NCBI GenBank assembly: GCA_037189585.1
Contig: JBBCJA010000001.1
Location: 310,001-374,000, forward strand
Direction of reading: 5' to 3'
DNA from: JAEXNA01 sp037189585
GTDB lineage: Bacteria; Vulcanimicrobiota; Xenobia; Xenobiales; JADMJV01
DNA: 64,000 nt
This document shows positions 18,266 through 27,763 of the stretch, in pieces (position 1 is the stretch's first letter; every line of letters starts with the position of its first letter). The position numbers and the translations under genes were made by a program. The notes under the pieces are model-generated. The model had not been told where the DNA came from, did no database searches, and saw only the letters and a program-made list of their open reading frames with translations.

Positions 18266-19237
18266 CTAATTTCCCGTTCCTTTGAGGAGCATTTCGTAGG
18301 CAGCGTAACACCCGGCGCCCAGAAAGATCAAAATGACGGCCGCTAAGATGACGGTCGATAAAGACAGCGACGGTTCCAGCGGTTGAGTGTCGGACTCGGC
18401 TGGAGCCTCTCGCCCTCCCTTGCGTTTGTCCAGAGACACTCTCGCTTTTTTCAACGCTTTGACCATTTCATCAGGATTGGCGTAGCGTGAGCGAGGCTCG
18501 CGCTGCATCGCCTTCTCCACGATTTTTAAGGTGGCGTCACTGGTTTGCGGGGCCAGGGCGTCCAACGGCTCCAGATTGAAGGGCGATTCACCCGGATTAA
18601 AGCCACCCAGCAGGTGATACAGCATGGCTCCCATGTTGTAGACCACGGTTCGGGCATCCATACCTGTGCCAGAGAACTGCTCCGGCGCGGCGTAGTCGAC
18701 GGCGCCCAGACTGTTGGCTTTGCCGAATAAGCGTGTGAAGCCGAGGTCAACCAGGCGAAGCTCCCCTTGCGGCGTGACGATAAAACTGCCTAACGAGATC
18801 TCTCGGAAGATGGCCGAGCCGAGATTTTTTCGCAGAAGAAAGCCGAGAAGCTCGGCGATCGGAATGGTTAAGCGAAGAGTGTCGGCTTCGTTGAGACTTC
18901 CGCCCTGAAAGGCCAGGAGCGTTCCCAGGTCAGTCCCTGGGACGTACTCTCGAATGATGAAAAAGCAGCGGTCCTTGAAGAAGAAATCCAGCAACTTGGG
19001 GATGGCGGGATGCTCCATCGAGCCGAGAATGCGGGCCTCGTCTTCGAAACGCTTGCGAACGTTGCCCGAGCCGATCGGGTCGGAACCCGAGGGCAAGATC
19101 TGTTTGGCTACCCAGGTGTTGCCCCGCAGGTGGGTGTCTTGAACCAGATAGATGTTACGCAATGGCGAGACATCCAGGACCTTGACCACCTGGTATCGGT
19201 TGTTCAGTTGGCTCCCCTCGGGCAGCAAAAGCGCCAC
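18266..19237 (-). CDS. tail-anchored protein pseudokinase
   Basis: 323 residues with the fold of a Ser/Thr kinase (about 15-265) and a C-terminal membrane helix (about 296-316). Lys45 (WVAKQIL) and Asp164 (VDLG in place of DFG) are kept. The glycine-rich loop is lost (VLDVSPLRNIYLVQD). The catalytic HRD...N loop is FREISLGS, so the base Asp is Glu146 and the metal-binding Asn is Ser151. It is therefore unlikely to phosphorylate and may be an adaptor or allosteric partner of the active kinase encoded 6 nt downstream. The activation segment still ends with DYAAPEQFSG, so divergence seems selective, not random decay. Confidence 0.85.
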   Translation of the reverse strand: MALLLPEGSQLNNRYQVVKVLDVSPLRNIYLVQDTHLRGNTWVAKQILPSGSDPIGSGNVRKRFEDEARILGSMEHPAIPKLLDFFFKDRCFFIIREYVPGTDLGTLLAFQGGSLNEADTLRLTIPIAELLGFLLRKNLGSAIFREISLGSFIVTPQGELRLVDLGFTRLFGKANSLGAVDYAAPEQFSGTGMDARTVVYNMGAMLYHLLGGFNPGESPFNLEPLDALAPQTSDATLKIVEKAMQREPRSRYANPDEMVKALKKARVSLDKRKGGREAPAESDTQPLEPSLSLSTVILAAVILIFLGAGCYAAYEMLLKGTGN

Positions 19238-19337
19238 GTCAGCGGTTCCTCTCGTTGCCCGTCGCGGGTCTATCTTCGCGCACCGTCGCCATCTTCACAT
19301 CTGTATTCCGCGCCCCGTGGGGAATTCCCGGCGAAAC

Positions 19338-20573
19338 CTAAACCGAGGCGAAGGTTCGGCTCAAAATCTCCAGGACTTGGTCGAGTTGAGCTTCCGTGAT
19401 GACAAGCGGGGGGGCGAAACGGATGGTCGTCTCGTGGGTCGGCTTGGCCAGAAGTCCATTGTCGCGCAGTTTCAAGCACAGGTCCCAGGCGTCGACTCCA
19501 GAGTCGGATCGGACCTCCAGTGCGTTGAGCAACCCCTTGCCTCGAACCTCTTTGATCCAGGAATGGGGAAGGGCGCGAAGTTCCGCGCGGAAACGCTGGC
19601 CAAGTTTGTGAGCGTTCTCGTCGAGTTTCTCTTCTTTGAGAATCTTCAGCGCTTCGGTAGCTACCCGGCAGGCCAGTGGATTACCGCCGTAGGTCGAGCC
19701 GTGTTCACCGGCCTTGATGCCCAGCATGATCTCATCGTCACAGAGGACGGCCGAGACCGGCAGTATGCCGCCGGACAAGGCTTTACCCAGAATCAGAATG
19801 TCGGGGCGAACAGACTCGTGATCACAGGCCAACATCTTCCCTGTTCGGCACAGACCGGTCTGAATTTCATCGGCGATGAAAAGAACCCGGTTGCGATCGC
19901 AGATTCTTCGAATTTCCCGCAGATAGCCTTCGTCGGGCACGACCACACCGGCCTCGCCCTGAATCGGCTCCACCATGAAGGCGGCCACGTTGGGGTTGGC
20001 CAGGGCTTTTTCCAGCGCGGGCACGTCGTTGTAAGGGACCAGGTCCAGTCCCGGCATGTAAGGACCGAAGCCGTCCCGGCAAGTGGGGTCGGTCGAGCTC
20101 GAGACCGCCGTCAAGGTGCGTCCCCAGAAGTTGCCTTCCACGAAGACCACCCGAGCCTGGCCGTCGGGAATCCCTTTGTGCAGGTAGCCCCATCGGCGAG
20201 CGAGCTTGAGCGCGGTTTCTCCCCCCTCCACGCCGGTGTTCATGGGCAGCACGCGCTGGTACCCGAAATAGTCGGTGATGAACTGGGCGTATTCACCCAG
20301 GGCGTCGGAGTAGAAGGCTCGTGAGGTCAAAGTAAGCTTGGACGCCTGCTCGCTGAGAGCTCGCACCAGGCGTGGATGGCAGTGCCCTTGATTGACGGCC
20401 GAGTAGGCCGAAAGGCAGTCGATGAATCGCTCTCCCTCGGGATTCCACATGTAGATCCCCTCGGCTCGCGATAGTACGACCGGCAGGGGGTGATAGTTGT
20501 GCGCTCCATAGCGCTGCTCGAGCTCGATCGCGTGGCTCGAGTTCATCTGTGTCTGAGCTGTCATCGGGTTCAT
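19338..20573 (-). CDS. rocD: ornithine--oxo-acid aminotransferase
   Basis: 411 residues, class III aminotransferase. Segments typical of ornithine aminotransferase include YGAHNYHPLPVVL, FIDCLSAYSAVNQGHCHP, VLPMNTGVEGGETALKLARRW and ADEIQTGLCRTGKM; the PLP lysine is in LILGKALSGG. It converts ornithine and 2-oxoglutarate to glutamate semialdehyde and glutamate, a step in arginine and ornithine breakdown. Divergent from the Fpg gene and separated from the pseudokinase by about 100 nt. No other arginine pathway genes are present. Confidence 0.94.
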   Translation of the reverse strand: MNPMTAQTQMNSSHAIELEQRYGAHNYHPLPVVLSRAEGIYMWNPEGERFIDCLSAYSAVNQGHCHPRLVRALSEQASKLTLTSRAFYSDALGEYAQFITDYFGYQRVLPMNTGVEGGETALKLARRWGYLHKGIPDGQARVVFVEGNFWGRTLTAVSSSTDPTCRDGFGPYMPGLDLVPYNDVPALEKALANPNVAAFMVEPIQGEAGVVVPDEGYLREIRRICDRNRVLFIADEIQTGLCRTGKMLACDHESVRPDILILGKALSGGILPVSAVLCDDEIMLGIKAGEHGSTYGGNPLACRVATEALKILKEEKLDENAHKLGQRFRAELRALPHSWIKEVRGKGLLNALEVRSDSGVDAWDLCLKLRDNGLLAKPTHETTIRFAPPLVITEAQLDQVLEILSRTFASV

Positions 20574-20642
20574 TTCCTCGTCACCCCTGGGTTTTCCTCA
20601 TGCCAATAGGAGGGCGGGCCGTCTGATGACGAAACCGCCTTC

Positions 20643-21545
20643 ATGCCCGAGTATCCCGATGTGACGGTGTATTGTCAGGCGCTTGAACGAATCGTCGTTG
20701 GTCAGCGTCTTGAGGAGATAAGTCTGCGGCACCCCTTTTTGTTGCGCTCGGTGGAACCACCGCTCGAGCATTTTCACGGTCTGCGTCTGATGGGAGTTCA
20801 CCGCGAGGCCAAACAGATCGTGCTCACTTTTGAGGACGGAACCAAGCTCTTGCTCCATTTGATGATCTCTGGACGTCTGCGCTGGCGAGATGAGGGCAAA
20901 AAGGTGCCGGGGACCAATTTGCTCGCCGTCTTTTGCTTTGAGAAGGGAAACCTGCTGTTCACCGAGGCTGGAAAGAAGCGAAGAGCCCGACTCTATGCTT
21001 TGCCGCCGGGAGAGGAAGCGTTGACCCCCTTTCGACGAGGAGGGCTCGAGGTCACGGAGGCCGGTTTGGAGGAGTTCTCTCATCGCTTGAGGGAGCGCAA
21101 TCACACCTTGCGGCGGGTGCTGACCGACCAGGCGCTCTTTTCGGGCATCGGGAACGCTTACTCCGACGAGATTCTCTTCGCGGCCAGGCTTTCTCCCATG
21201 AAACAGAGTCAAAAGCTCGACGATGAGGAGGTGGCGCGCCTTTATCTCGCCATCATCGAGACGCTGGAGGCATGGTCTAAAAAACTCGCCGCTGAAGTGG
21301 GTGACGGATTCCCCGAGCGGGTGACCGCTTTTCATCCCGACATGTTCTGCCACGGGCGATATCAGGAGCCATGTCGAGTTTGCGGCACCCCCATCCAGAG
21401 AATCCGTTACGCCGACAACGAGACCAACTACTGTCCCACCTGTCAGAACGAGGGGCGACTGCTGGCCGATCGGTCTTTGTCGCGTCTACTCAAGAGCGAC
21501 TGGCCCAAAACGGTGGAGGAGTTGGAGCTTCGGACCCGCGGTTAG
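20643..21545 (+). CDS. mutM: Fpg/Nei family DNA glycosylase
   Basis: 300 residues. The N-terminus MPEYPDV supplies the catalytic Pro and Glu after Met removal. LLLHLMISGRL, the helix-two-turn-helix GIGNAYSDEILFAARLSP and the C-terminal zinc finger (CRVCGTPIQRIRYADNETNYC followed by PTCQ) are intact. These enzymes remove oxidised bases such as 8-oxoguanine and nick the abasic site. The second half of the usual MPELPEV is altered to MPEYPDV, so substrate preference may differ between Fpg and Nei types; the symbol is provisional. The stop is shared with the convergent dehydrogenase (TTAG at 21542). Confidence 0.88.
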   Translation: MPEYPDVTVYCQALERIVVGQRLEEISLRHPFLLRSVEPPLEHFHGLRLMGVHREAKQIVLTFEDGTKLLLHLMISGRLRWRDEGKKVPGTNLLAVFCFEKGNLLFTEAGKKRRARLYALPPGEEALTPFRRGGLEVTEAGLEEFSHRLRERNHTLRRVLTDQALFSGIGNAYSDEILFAARLSPMKQSQKLDDEEVARLYLAIIETLEAWSKKLAAEVGDGFPERVTAFHPDMFCHGRYQEPCRVCGTPIQRIRYADNETNYCPTCQNEGRLLADRSLSRLLKSDWPKTVEELELRTRG

Positions 21546-22483
21546 TGCCGCAAGAGTATTTTGCCCGCGCCCCGTCGTTCGGCTCGAGTGAAAGCTTCCA
21601 GCGCATGGTCGAAAGAAAAAATCTCCTCGATCAGAAATCTCGGATCAATCCTGCCCTGGGAGAGGGCTTCCAAGGCTGGGGCGAAGCGGCCGCAGCGCGA
21701 GCCGATGACCGAAATCTCATTGATCACGATGGGAGACAGGTCGGCCTGATGGGGAACGGCGACGGTGGTTTTGAGCACGACGGTACCCTGGGGGCGGACC
21801 CGCCCTAGCGCCTCGGGCAATCCAGAGGGACTACCGGTCGCTTCCACCACCAGCGGAAAATCGTTGGGCAGCTCTTGAAGCTCTCTATGCTCGACGGTTT
21901 TGACGAAAGAGGCGACTTTGGCCAGTTTGTCCGGATGTTTTCCCACCAGCGTGACGGAGCAGCCTCGCTCGGCCAGGGCCAGGGCGCAGAGGCTGCCCAG
22001 TTTTCCGTCGCCCAAGACCAGGGCTCTGTCGGGAAGCCTCCCCAGCTGCTCTTCGATCTGATAGGCCGCAGCGAGAGGCTCGGTGAAGACGGCGAGCTGG
22101 TCCGGGGTTTCGTCGGGTACCGGTAGCAGATTCGCCAGCGGCAGGCGGAAGCGGTCGGCCATCACACCGTCGCGACCCAAGATGCCTAAAACCGTCCGCG
22201 GGTTGGCATGGCGGGGATCGGCGCATGGGGTACCCGGAGAAGCGCAGTTGATCTCTCCGACCACCCGGCGGCCTACCCACGAAGGATCGCCGCATTCGGA
22301 TACCACGCCGACGAATTCGTGGCCGAGGACCCCGTGAAATCCCATATAACCTTTAACCAGCTCAAGATCGGTCTTGCAGATTCCCGACATGGTGGTTCTG
22401 ATGACCGCTTCCCCGTCGAGCAGTTGGGGGTCGGGCCAATCGGTGCGAAAGTTCAGTCCTTGCTCAATGACGATAGCGCGCAT
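21542..22483 (-). CDS. zinc-dependent medium-chain alcohol/glucose dehydrogenase-like protein
   Basis: 313 residues. The catalytic-domain segment GICKTDLELVKGYMGFHGVLGHEFVG contains the zinc ligands Cys and the His-Glu pair typical of MDR enzymes. The structural-zinc lobe is reduced (NCASPGTPCADPRHANPRT). The Rossmann domain has VLGDGKLGSLCALAL and VVEATGSPSG. It probably oxidises an alcohol or sugar with NAD(P). At 313 residues it is shorter than the usual 340-350. The substrate is unknown and the neighbours give no clue. Confidence 0.82.
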   Translation of the reverse strand: MRAIVIEQGLNFRTDWPDPQLLDGEAVIRTTMSGICKTDLELVKGYMGFHGVLGHEFVGVVSECGDPSWVGRRVVGEINCASPGTPCADPRHANPRTVLGILGRDGVMADRFRLPLANLLPVPDETPDQLAVFTEPLAAAYQIEEQLGRLPDRALVLGDGKLGSLCALALAERGCSVTLVGKHPDKLAKVASFVKTVEHRELQELPNDFPLVVEATGSPSGLPEALGRVRPQGTVVLKTTVAVPHQADLSPIVINEISVIGSRCGRFAPALEALSQGRIDPRFLIEEIFSFDHALEAFTRAERRGAGKILLRH

Positions 22484-22528
22484 TCGCCGCTTTTTGGGGA
22501 CGCTCGGTCGAGTCCTTTCGGCGAGACC

Positions 22529-23371
22529 TCAAGGGGTTGAGGTAGGCGGGCGATTGGGTGGAAGCACCAGGAACTGAAGTTGGGTTGTCACCGGCTGTTG
22601 GGAAAGGTCGCGGCTGGCTATTCCTCCTTCGCGCCGGGCACGGTCGATGGAGGTGGCTCGGAGGTCTAGCGAGACTCCTTGGAGGCTTGAGTTGAGTTCG
22701 ACTCGGAAGCTGAGGAGATTGGCGGCGACCGGCTTGATCGAGCAACCGATGGGCGCCATGCCGGCGCAGTCATACCCGTCCGGACGTTTATCCAGATAGG
22801 ACGACACCTCGCCAAAATCCATAAGTTTTTCCGCGCTCGATGGGTCTGTCGGCGAGGTCGGGACGCCGCTGTCGATCTCCATGCGCACCAGCAATTTGAA
22901 GGGACAGGCGACCTCGTATCCCCCGACATCGAAGCCGGTGGCCTGGTAGTCGAAGTGTTGCGCCAGATTTTTGGGCGTGACCAGGTAGTAGACGATGTTG
23001 CGTTGCCAAAACGGTGTTCCGTCGGGATGGCGGCGGAACTCTCCGGTCATCGGATCGATAGCTGAGAGAAACCAGAGAACATCGCCATCCGCGCCGCTGA
23101 GGTCGTTCGCCGGTATCCCAGGGGCTTTCGCGATCTCGATGGTGGCTCTGTCAGGCTGAAGCTCGAAAGCGGCGGCTCGGAGGTCTCGTTCCAGGCTTTG
23201 CTGGGCGCGGTACAGCTGTTGCTCGGAGTCGTGCTTGGAGTTGACCCGCCACCAGGTATCAATGGTGCGGGTCAAAATGAGGTGTGTGATACCAAACAGG
23301 AGCATTGTCATGCCCATCACCAGCACAAGCTCGAGCAGAGACAGTCCACGCTGAGGTGCCCTAACGAACAT
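22529..23371 (-). CDS. type IV prepilin-like minor pilin (PilW/GspJ-like)
   Basis: 280 residues. A class III leader ends RG followed by LSLLELVLVMGMTMLLFGIT, giving Gly at -1 and Glu at +5 of the predicted mature protein. The rest is a globular periplasmic part with no family I recognise beyond the PilW/GspJ-like size. It overlaps the next upstream prepilin by 11 nt. With the 163-residue prepilin and the large PilX-like protein at 23907 it forms a minor-pilin cluster. Confidence 0.85.
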   Translation of the reverse strand: MFVRAPQRGLSLLELVLVMGMTMLLFGITHLILTRTIDTWWRVNSKHDSEQQLYRAQQSLERDLRAAAFELQPDRATIEIAKAPGIPANDLSGADGDVLWFLSAIDPMTGEFRRHPDGTPFWQRNIVYYLVTPKNLAQHFDYQATGFDVGGYEVACPFKLLVRMEIDSGVPTSPTDPSSAEKLMDFGEVSSYLDKRPDGYDCAGMAPIGCSIKPVAANLLSFRVELNSSLQGVSLDLRATSIDRARREGGIASRDLSQQPVTTQLQFLVLPPNRPPTSTP

Positions 23372-23852
23372 CGGTCTGCCGACAAAGCCTGGTTCTTTTT
23401 AGAAAAAAGCGACCGTAGCCGGGACGACCTTTTTCCCCGTCCCACCAACTGACTTCGAGATCGACTTGTTTCAAAAGGTTTCCGGGCCCTCCCATGGGAG
23501 AACCACCGTTTTCGCGGACGGTGTTGACCGTATATTTGAGATCGTAGTCGGTACCGTTGCTATTCAGCTTTGCCGTCGAGCCGGCTCCCGTATAGGGTCC
23601 GTCGGAGGCGCTCCAAAACTGCTGCCGGGCAGGAGAATCTTTGACCGCGACCCCAGCCGCGAGCAAGTCGAGTTGGCTTTCGGCCACGGCTGAGGCTATC
23701 TGGGAATGGCTGGCCTTGGTATCTCCACTCAGCGCGGCGGTTCCCATCAAGACGATCGTGAGCAGTAAAACCGCGACCAAACCTAGTCCGAGAACAATTT
23801 CCATTAGAGAGAACGCGCGAGCGCGCGGTAGCGGAGACCCCATCTGAAACAA
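23361..23852 (-). CDS. type IV prepilin-like minor pilin (PilV/GspI-like)
   Basis: 163 residues from TTG 23852; ATG 23843 is an alternative. The leader RARA precedes FSLMEIVLGLGLVAVLLLTI, so Glu is at +5 but Ala, not Gly, is at -1 of the predicted cleavage site. Prepilin peptidases accept Ala there less readily, so processing may be less efficient. The gene is divergent from the PilX-like gene at 23907 and overlaps the following prepilin by 11 nt. Confidence 0.82.
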   Translation of the reverse strand: MFQMGSPLPRARAFSLMEIVLGLGLVAVLLLTIVLMGTAALSGDTKASHSQIASAVAESQLDLLAAGVAVKDSPARQQFWSASDGPYTGAGSTAKLNSNGTDYDLKYTVNTVRENGGSPMGGPGNLLKQVDLEVSWWDGEKGRPGYGRFFLKRTRLCRQTDVR

Positions 23853-23897
23853 GGATACCTTCTTTTTCTTTCGCGGACTACTTTAAGAGAAAAAATT

Positions 23898-23906
23898 TGC
23901 TAGAAT
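23898..23906 (+). promoter_or_regulatory. extended -10 promoter element overlapping the start region of the PilX-like gene
   Basis: TGCTAGAAT at 23898-23906 is an extended -10 element immediately in front of ATG 23907. Transcription would begin near 23913, which is codon 3 (GTG) of the open frame, so the message may be leaderless or start at ATG 23919. No convincing -35 is seen. Confidence 0.4.
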
Positions 23907-26156
23907 ATGACTGTGAAAATGCGCGGGCGGGGCATCGTCCTCATCAGTATACTGGTTCTTACCCTTCTGGCGACCTTTTTTATCGGCGCTCTACTCAAAC
24001 TCAATCCTTCTCGTCTTCACCGGTCGGTTCACGACGAACGCCATGATCGGGCCTCCGCCGCCGCGAAGGCCGGAGTCGACTTCGCTCTGGCCAAGTTGGC
24101 GCAGGAACCCACATGGAGAGGGCAAGGCCAGGGGTTTGTGGTTAAAACCGACCAGTTGATGGTGCGGGAAGACCGGGGCAATGTCTGGGGCTGGATCCGA
24201 GCCAAAGAGGGGGAGTGGACAGGCTTTTGTTTTCGCTTTAATTATCAGGATGGCGCGAACGGCGCCGATGGTTTGCCTCAACCCGATCACATCATGCCCT
24301 TCGAGGGGATCTCCGTCAACAATCTGCGGGGACCGTCTCCCCTCCCCTTGCCCTTAGGGGATGGTGCCGGGTACTCATTCTCGGGGAACTACGGCTACGA
24401 GGTGCCTGAGCATTCCGTCGCCTTATTGGTCCAGGGCATGGTGGGGCCCGACATCGCTCCGGAGAAGTACCCCACCGACTGGAAGTCTAGCAGCGTAGTG
24501 CGCCAGGTCGAGGGGCTATACAAGGCCTCGGGTCTGGCCGGCAGCTTACCTGACGGCGCGGTCTTGCAGGCAGGTGCCGACAGCGAATTTCTTTTGGGAG
24601 CTCAGGATGGAAAGGGGCGTGGACATTTGCGCCTGATGGCGGACGGCCAGACAGCTAAGATGCGCACCAAGGGGAACTCCACGATTCAACAAGGTACCGG
24701 CAAACAGGCCGACTATAATTTTTATCCTGACGAAGACGCCGAGATTCGAGTTGGGCAAACCTTCACAGCTAGTACGAAGTCGGGGCAAGCCTTTTCGCAA
24801 AAAGAGGAGAAGCAGAGCGATCCGATGCTCGACATCGAGTGGTCCAAAGTTTCTCAGTCGAGCCAACCCGACCGCCTAAAGCTCCCGGCTGGCGTCTACA
24901 CTGTGTCCGAGGGGACAGGACAAGGTCGGGTTAAGTACTATGACATGACCTTCAAGGATTATCGCAAGGCCTTGATTTCAGGGACTCCTCCCCCAGCGGC
25001 CCCCCTCCCCCGCGATTTCCCCACGCTGGCCGAAAATGGGGGAGGGAGCGATGGACAAGTGGGAGCTCGAGATGTCGTCGAGTTTGACCGTGATGTCGAG
25101 ATATTGCATGGGAGTGGCTCTAATAAGGGCCTTGCTATCATTCCGGCCAGTGGAGCTAAGCAGCAGGCTGTCCCTACCGAGCTCGACGCGGACGCGTTCA
25201 ATGCGTTGGGAGTTGATAGGCAACGGCAAGCTGGACTCGCTGTTTTCTCATATTTGACCACCAGCAATCCTTCGGGATTCAGCATTACAGCCAACGGGCA
25301 GACCTTCTCTTACAATCCTAACAATCCCCTAGCCGGATTGTCGGGAGGAACTCCGCTCGATTTAGCCACCGCCCTGTGGAATTCTAACGGAAACATTTCG
25401 GTCGGAGGAGAATATGGTGGTGGAGATGATCTGATACGGATGCAGATGCAGCAAGATCCATCAATGTTCATAAACCAACTTCGAGAGGTGCAATCTTTAC
25501 CGCGGGCTTTGGCTGAAAGTGGTGACCCACTCGATATTCCGAATTCCGTTATGTCCGATTCGACCGTACCCCAAGATCTGGAGATTCGTTTCGCTCCAGC
25601 CAGCGGTAAGTCGGCGGCTATTCGGGCCGATGGTGACATATTGCTCGGAGCCCATCTTTCCGGCAAAGGTGGGGCGGTTGTGGCCGGTGGCCGAGTGGAT
25701 CTGGTCGGACTGGGGATCGATATCGAGGCGAATCAGGGTGAGCGAGATGGAATTTCGGTCTACGCCAAGGATGTCATCAACATCTCGACCTATGACGAGA
25801 AGAGACAAAAGTATTGGGATGCTTCCATCAAGGGAGTTCTTTTTAGTCGCAAGGGGATCAGAGTGAGGTTGGGGGAGCAAAGTGAAAGGGTTTCCCCGGG
25901 ATGGGGAATGTTCGACTTTCAGGGTGCCGCTGTCTCTCTGGGAGAAGCCACCGCGGCCTTCACAAATCCGGAGCTCATTGGAAACAGTAACCAGTATCAG
26001 AATGGGAGTATTCTTTTGAACCCAGGCACGTCAGGATACGTGAAGATGATCGCCGACGGGATCCGCATGACCTACGAGCCGAAGTTTCTCGCTCCTTACG
26101 TTAAAGGAGACGACATCGTCTTGAGATTTCAATCGGTTTCGGTGGTCGAGCGCTAG
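23907..26156 (+). CDS. large PilX-like minor pilin protein
   Basis: 749 residues from ATG 23907, although GTG 23913 or ATG 23919 is possible. The N-terminal segment GIVLISILVLTLLATFFIGALLKL is a pilin-like membrane helix without a Glu at +5, followed by AAAKAGVDFALAKLAQE, as in PilX/GspK proteins whose N-helix packs at the pilus tip. The rest is a large Gly/Asp-rich outer part, with GDILLGAHLSGKGGAVVAGG repeats suggestive of beta-helix folding. It probably sits on a pseudopilus made by the divergent prepilins. No catalytic domain is recognised. Confidence 0.7.
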   Translation: MTVKMRGRGIVLISILVLTLLATFFIGALLKLNPSRLHRSVHDERHDRASAAAKAGVDFALAKLAQEPTWRGQGQGFVVKTDQLMVREDRGNVWGWIRAKEGEWTGFCFRFNYQDGANGADGLPQPDHIMPFEGISVNNLRGPSPLPLPLGDGAGYSFSGNYGYEVPEHSVALLVQGMVGPDIAPEKYPTDWKSSSVVRQVEGLYKASGLAGSLPDGAVLQAGADSEFLLGAQDGKGRGHLRLMADGQTAKMRTKGNSTIQQGTGKQADYNFYPDEDAEIRVGQTFTASTKSGQAFSQKEEKQSDPMLDIEWSKVSQSSQPDRLKLPAGVYTVSEGTGQGRVKYYDMTFKDYRKALISGTPPPAAPLPRDFPTLAENGGGSDGQVGARDVVEFDRDVEILHGSGSNKGLAIIPASGAKQQAVPTELDADAFNALGVDRQRQAGLAVFSYLTTSNPSGFSITANGQTFSYNPNNPLAGLSGGTPLDLATALWNSNGNISVGGEYGGGDDLIRMQMQQDPSMFINQLREVQSLPRALAESGDPLDIPNSVMSDSTVPQDLEIRFAPASGKSAAIRADGDILLGAHLSGKGGAVVAGGRVDLVGLGIDIEANQGERDGISVYAKDVINISTYDEKRQKYWDASIKGVLFSRKGIRVRLGEQSERVSPGWGMFDFQGAAVSLGEATAAFTNPELIGNSNQYQNGSILLNPGTSGYVKMIADGIRMTYEPKFLAPYVKGDDIVLRFQSVSVVER

Positions 26157-26209
26157 GCTTGGGTTTCGCACTGTAGGACTCGCTGACTTGGGACCAGAAG
26201 TCGAGCCGT

Positions 26210-27763
26210 ATGACCACGGAATCGAGACCCTCCCGAGCTTTGTCTATCGAGGACTATATTGAGCGAAGTTGGGACACGTTATCGCGCTCGTGGGACCATC
26301 TGGTCGAGGCTGCGGCCGATCCCAAGCTGGGTGAGCGGGAGCGCTATCCGGTTTTTGTCTCTAGCGAGGAGAACCTGCGGCAGCTCAAAGAACGCCTGAG
26401 CGCGGTCTTGACTCCGCCCGAGATGGAACGTGTCGAATGGCGTGTTCTTCCAGTGGATATCAAAGAGCGCCCGCAACTCGAGGGGGGCATCGAGGCTCAT
26501 GGGCTTTTGTTTCTTCCGCATCCCTACGTCGTCCCGGGCGGGCGATTCAACGAGATGTATGGATGGGATAGCTACTTCATTAATCTCGGCCTTCTAGCCG
26601 CCGCTCGGGTGGACCAAGCTCGACAGATGGTGGAGAACCACATCTATCAAGTCGAACATTATGGACGTGTGCTCAACGCCAACCGTACCTATTATCTGAC
26701 CCGGTCTCAACCACCCTTTCTGGCATCTATGGTGGCCGATCTGTATCGTTATCAGCCGGATTCGGCATGGGCGAGCAAGGCCATGCCGGCACTCAGTGAG
26801 ACCTACAGGTTCTGGACCACTGGCTCGCACCTCAGCCCCGAGACGGGGCTGTCTCGCTACAACGATCTTGGCTCCGGTCCCGCGGTGGAGGTGGAGGCCA
26901 GCGAAAAAGACGAGGCCGGTCTGACTCACTACGATCGTATTTTAGAGGAGTTGCGCGCTCTTCGTGAACTCCCGGAGAAAAAGGCGCGAGAGGCTCTGGG
27001 TTATCCCTTGGAGCTCTTTTATGACGCCTCGAAAGATACCCTGACGGAAGCTTTCTATCTTGGCGACCGGAGCATGCGAGAGTCGGGATACGACCCTTCC
27101 GACCGATTCGGACGATTCAACGCCGATGTGGTCTCCTACAACCCCGTCGATCTCAACAGCTTGCTCTATCTTTACGAGCAGCAGATGGCCTGGCTTTCGG
27201 ACCAGCTGGGAGCCCAGGCCGACGCCCAGGACTGGCAACGTCGTGCTGATGAGCGGACCGCGGCTATGTCACGTTTTTTATGGGACGAGGAGGGGGGTCT
27301 TTTTTTCGACTACAACGTGCGGACCAGACAACGCCGAGCTTACCCCTTCGCCACCACCTTTTTTCCCCTTTGGACGGGATGGGCCACACCCGAGCAGGCC
27401 GAACGCGTTCACGCGCATCTCTCCTCGTTTTTGCGCCCCGGCGGCCTTCTGACGTCGCATTTCGCCTCGGGCAATCAATGGGACGCCCCTTTCGGCTGGG
27501 CCCCACTTCAGTTGGCGGCGGTCGAGGGGCTGGACAGATACGGCTACCGGGAATCAGCCCGGGCCGTGGCTTCGGCCTTTGTCGGCATGGTGGAAGAGGA
27601 GTACCAGCGCACGGGAACCATCGTGGAGAAATATGACGTGGAAAAAGCCAGCGGCGATGTCTCGGAGGGCATCGCCTTCGGCTATTCCAGCAACGAAATC
27701 GGATTCGGCTGGACCAACGCGGTCTACTTGCGACTCAAGGAGTTCTTGTCTAGTAGTCCTTGA
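26210..27763 (+). CDS. GH37 trehalase
   Basis: 517 residues. Both GH37 signatures are present: PGGRFNEMYGWDSYF (about 109-123) and QWDAPFGWAPLQ (about 423-434). Further match is seen in VEHYGRVLNANRTYYLTRSQPP and in the end segment KYDVEKASG. The enzyme hydrolyses trehalose to glucose. No signal peptide is visible, so it is probably cytoplasmic. No trehalose synthesis genes occur in the window; the GH57 enzyme at the other end is the only other storage-glucan gene nearby. It overlaps the convergent gene by 14 bp. Confidence 0.94.
   Translation: MTTESRPSRALSIEDYIERSWDTLSRSWDHLVEAAADPKLGERERYPVFVSSEENLRQLKERLSAVLTPPEMERVEWRVLPVDIKERPQLEGGIEAHGLLFLPHPYVVPGGRFNEMYGWDSYFINLGLLAAARVDQARQMVENHIYQVEHYGRVLNANRTYYLTRSQPPFLASMVADLYRYQPDSAWASKAMPALSETYRFWTTGSHLSPETGLSRYNDLGSGPAVEVEASEKDEAGLTHYDRILEELRALRELPEKKAREALGYPLELFYDASKDTLTEAFYLGDRSMRESGYDPSDRFGRFNADVVSYNPVDLNSLLYLYEQQMAWLSDQLGAQADAQDWQRRADERTAAMSRFLWDEEGGLFFDYNVRTRQRRAYPFATTFFPLWTGWATPEQAERVHAHLSSFLRPGGLLTSHFASGNQWDAPFGWAPLQLAAVEGLDRYGYRESARAVASAFVGMVEEEYQRTGTIVEKYDVEKASGDVSEGIAFGYSSNEIGFGWTNAVYLRLKEFLSSSP

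Noticed and set aside
19152..20324. 390-codon plus-strand frame
   Set aside because: It runs antisense to rocD and the pseudokinase start; both minus-strand genes have clear family motifs.
20598..21353. 251-codon minus-strand frame
   Set aside because: Antisense to the Fpg gene, whose active site and zinc finger are complete.
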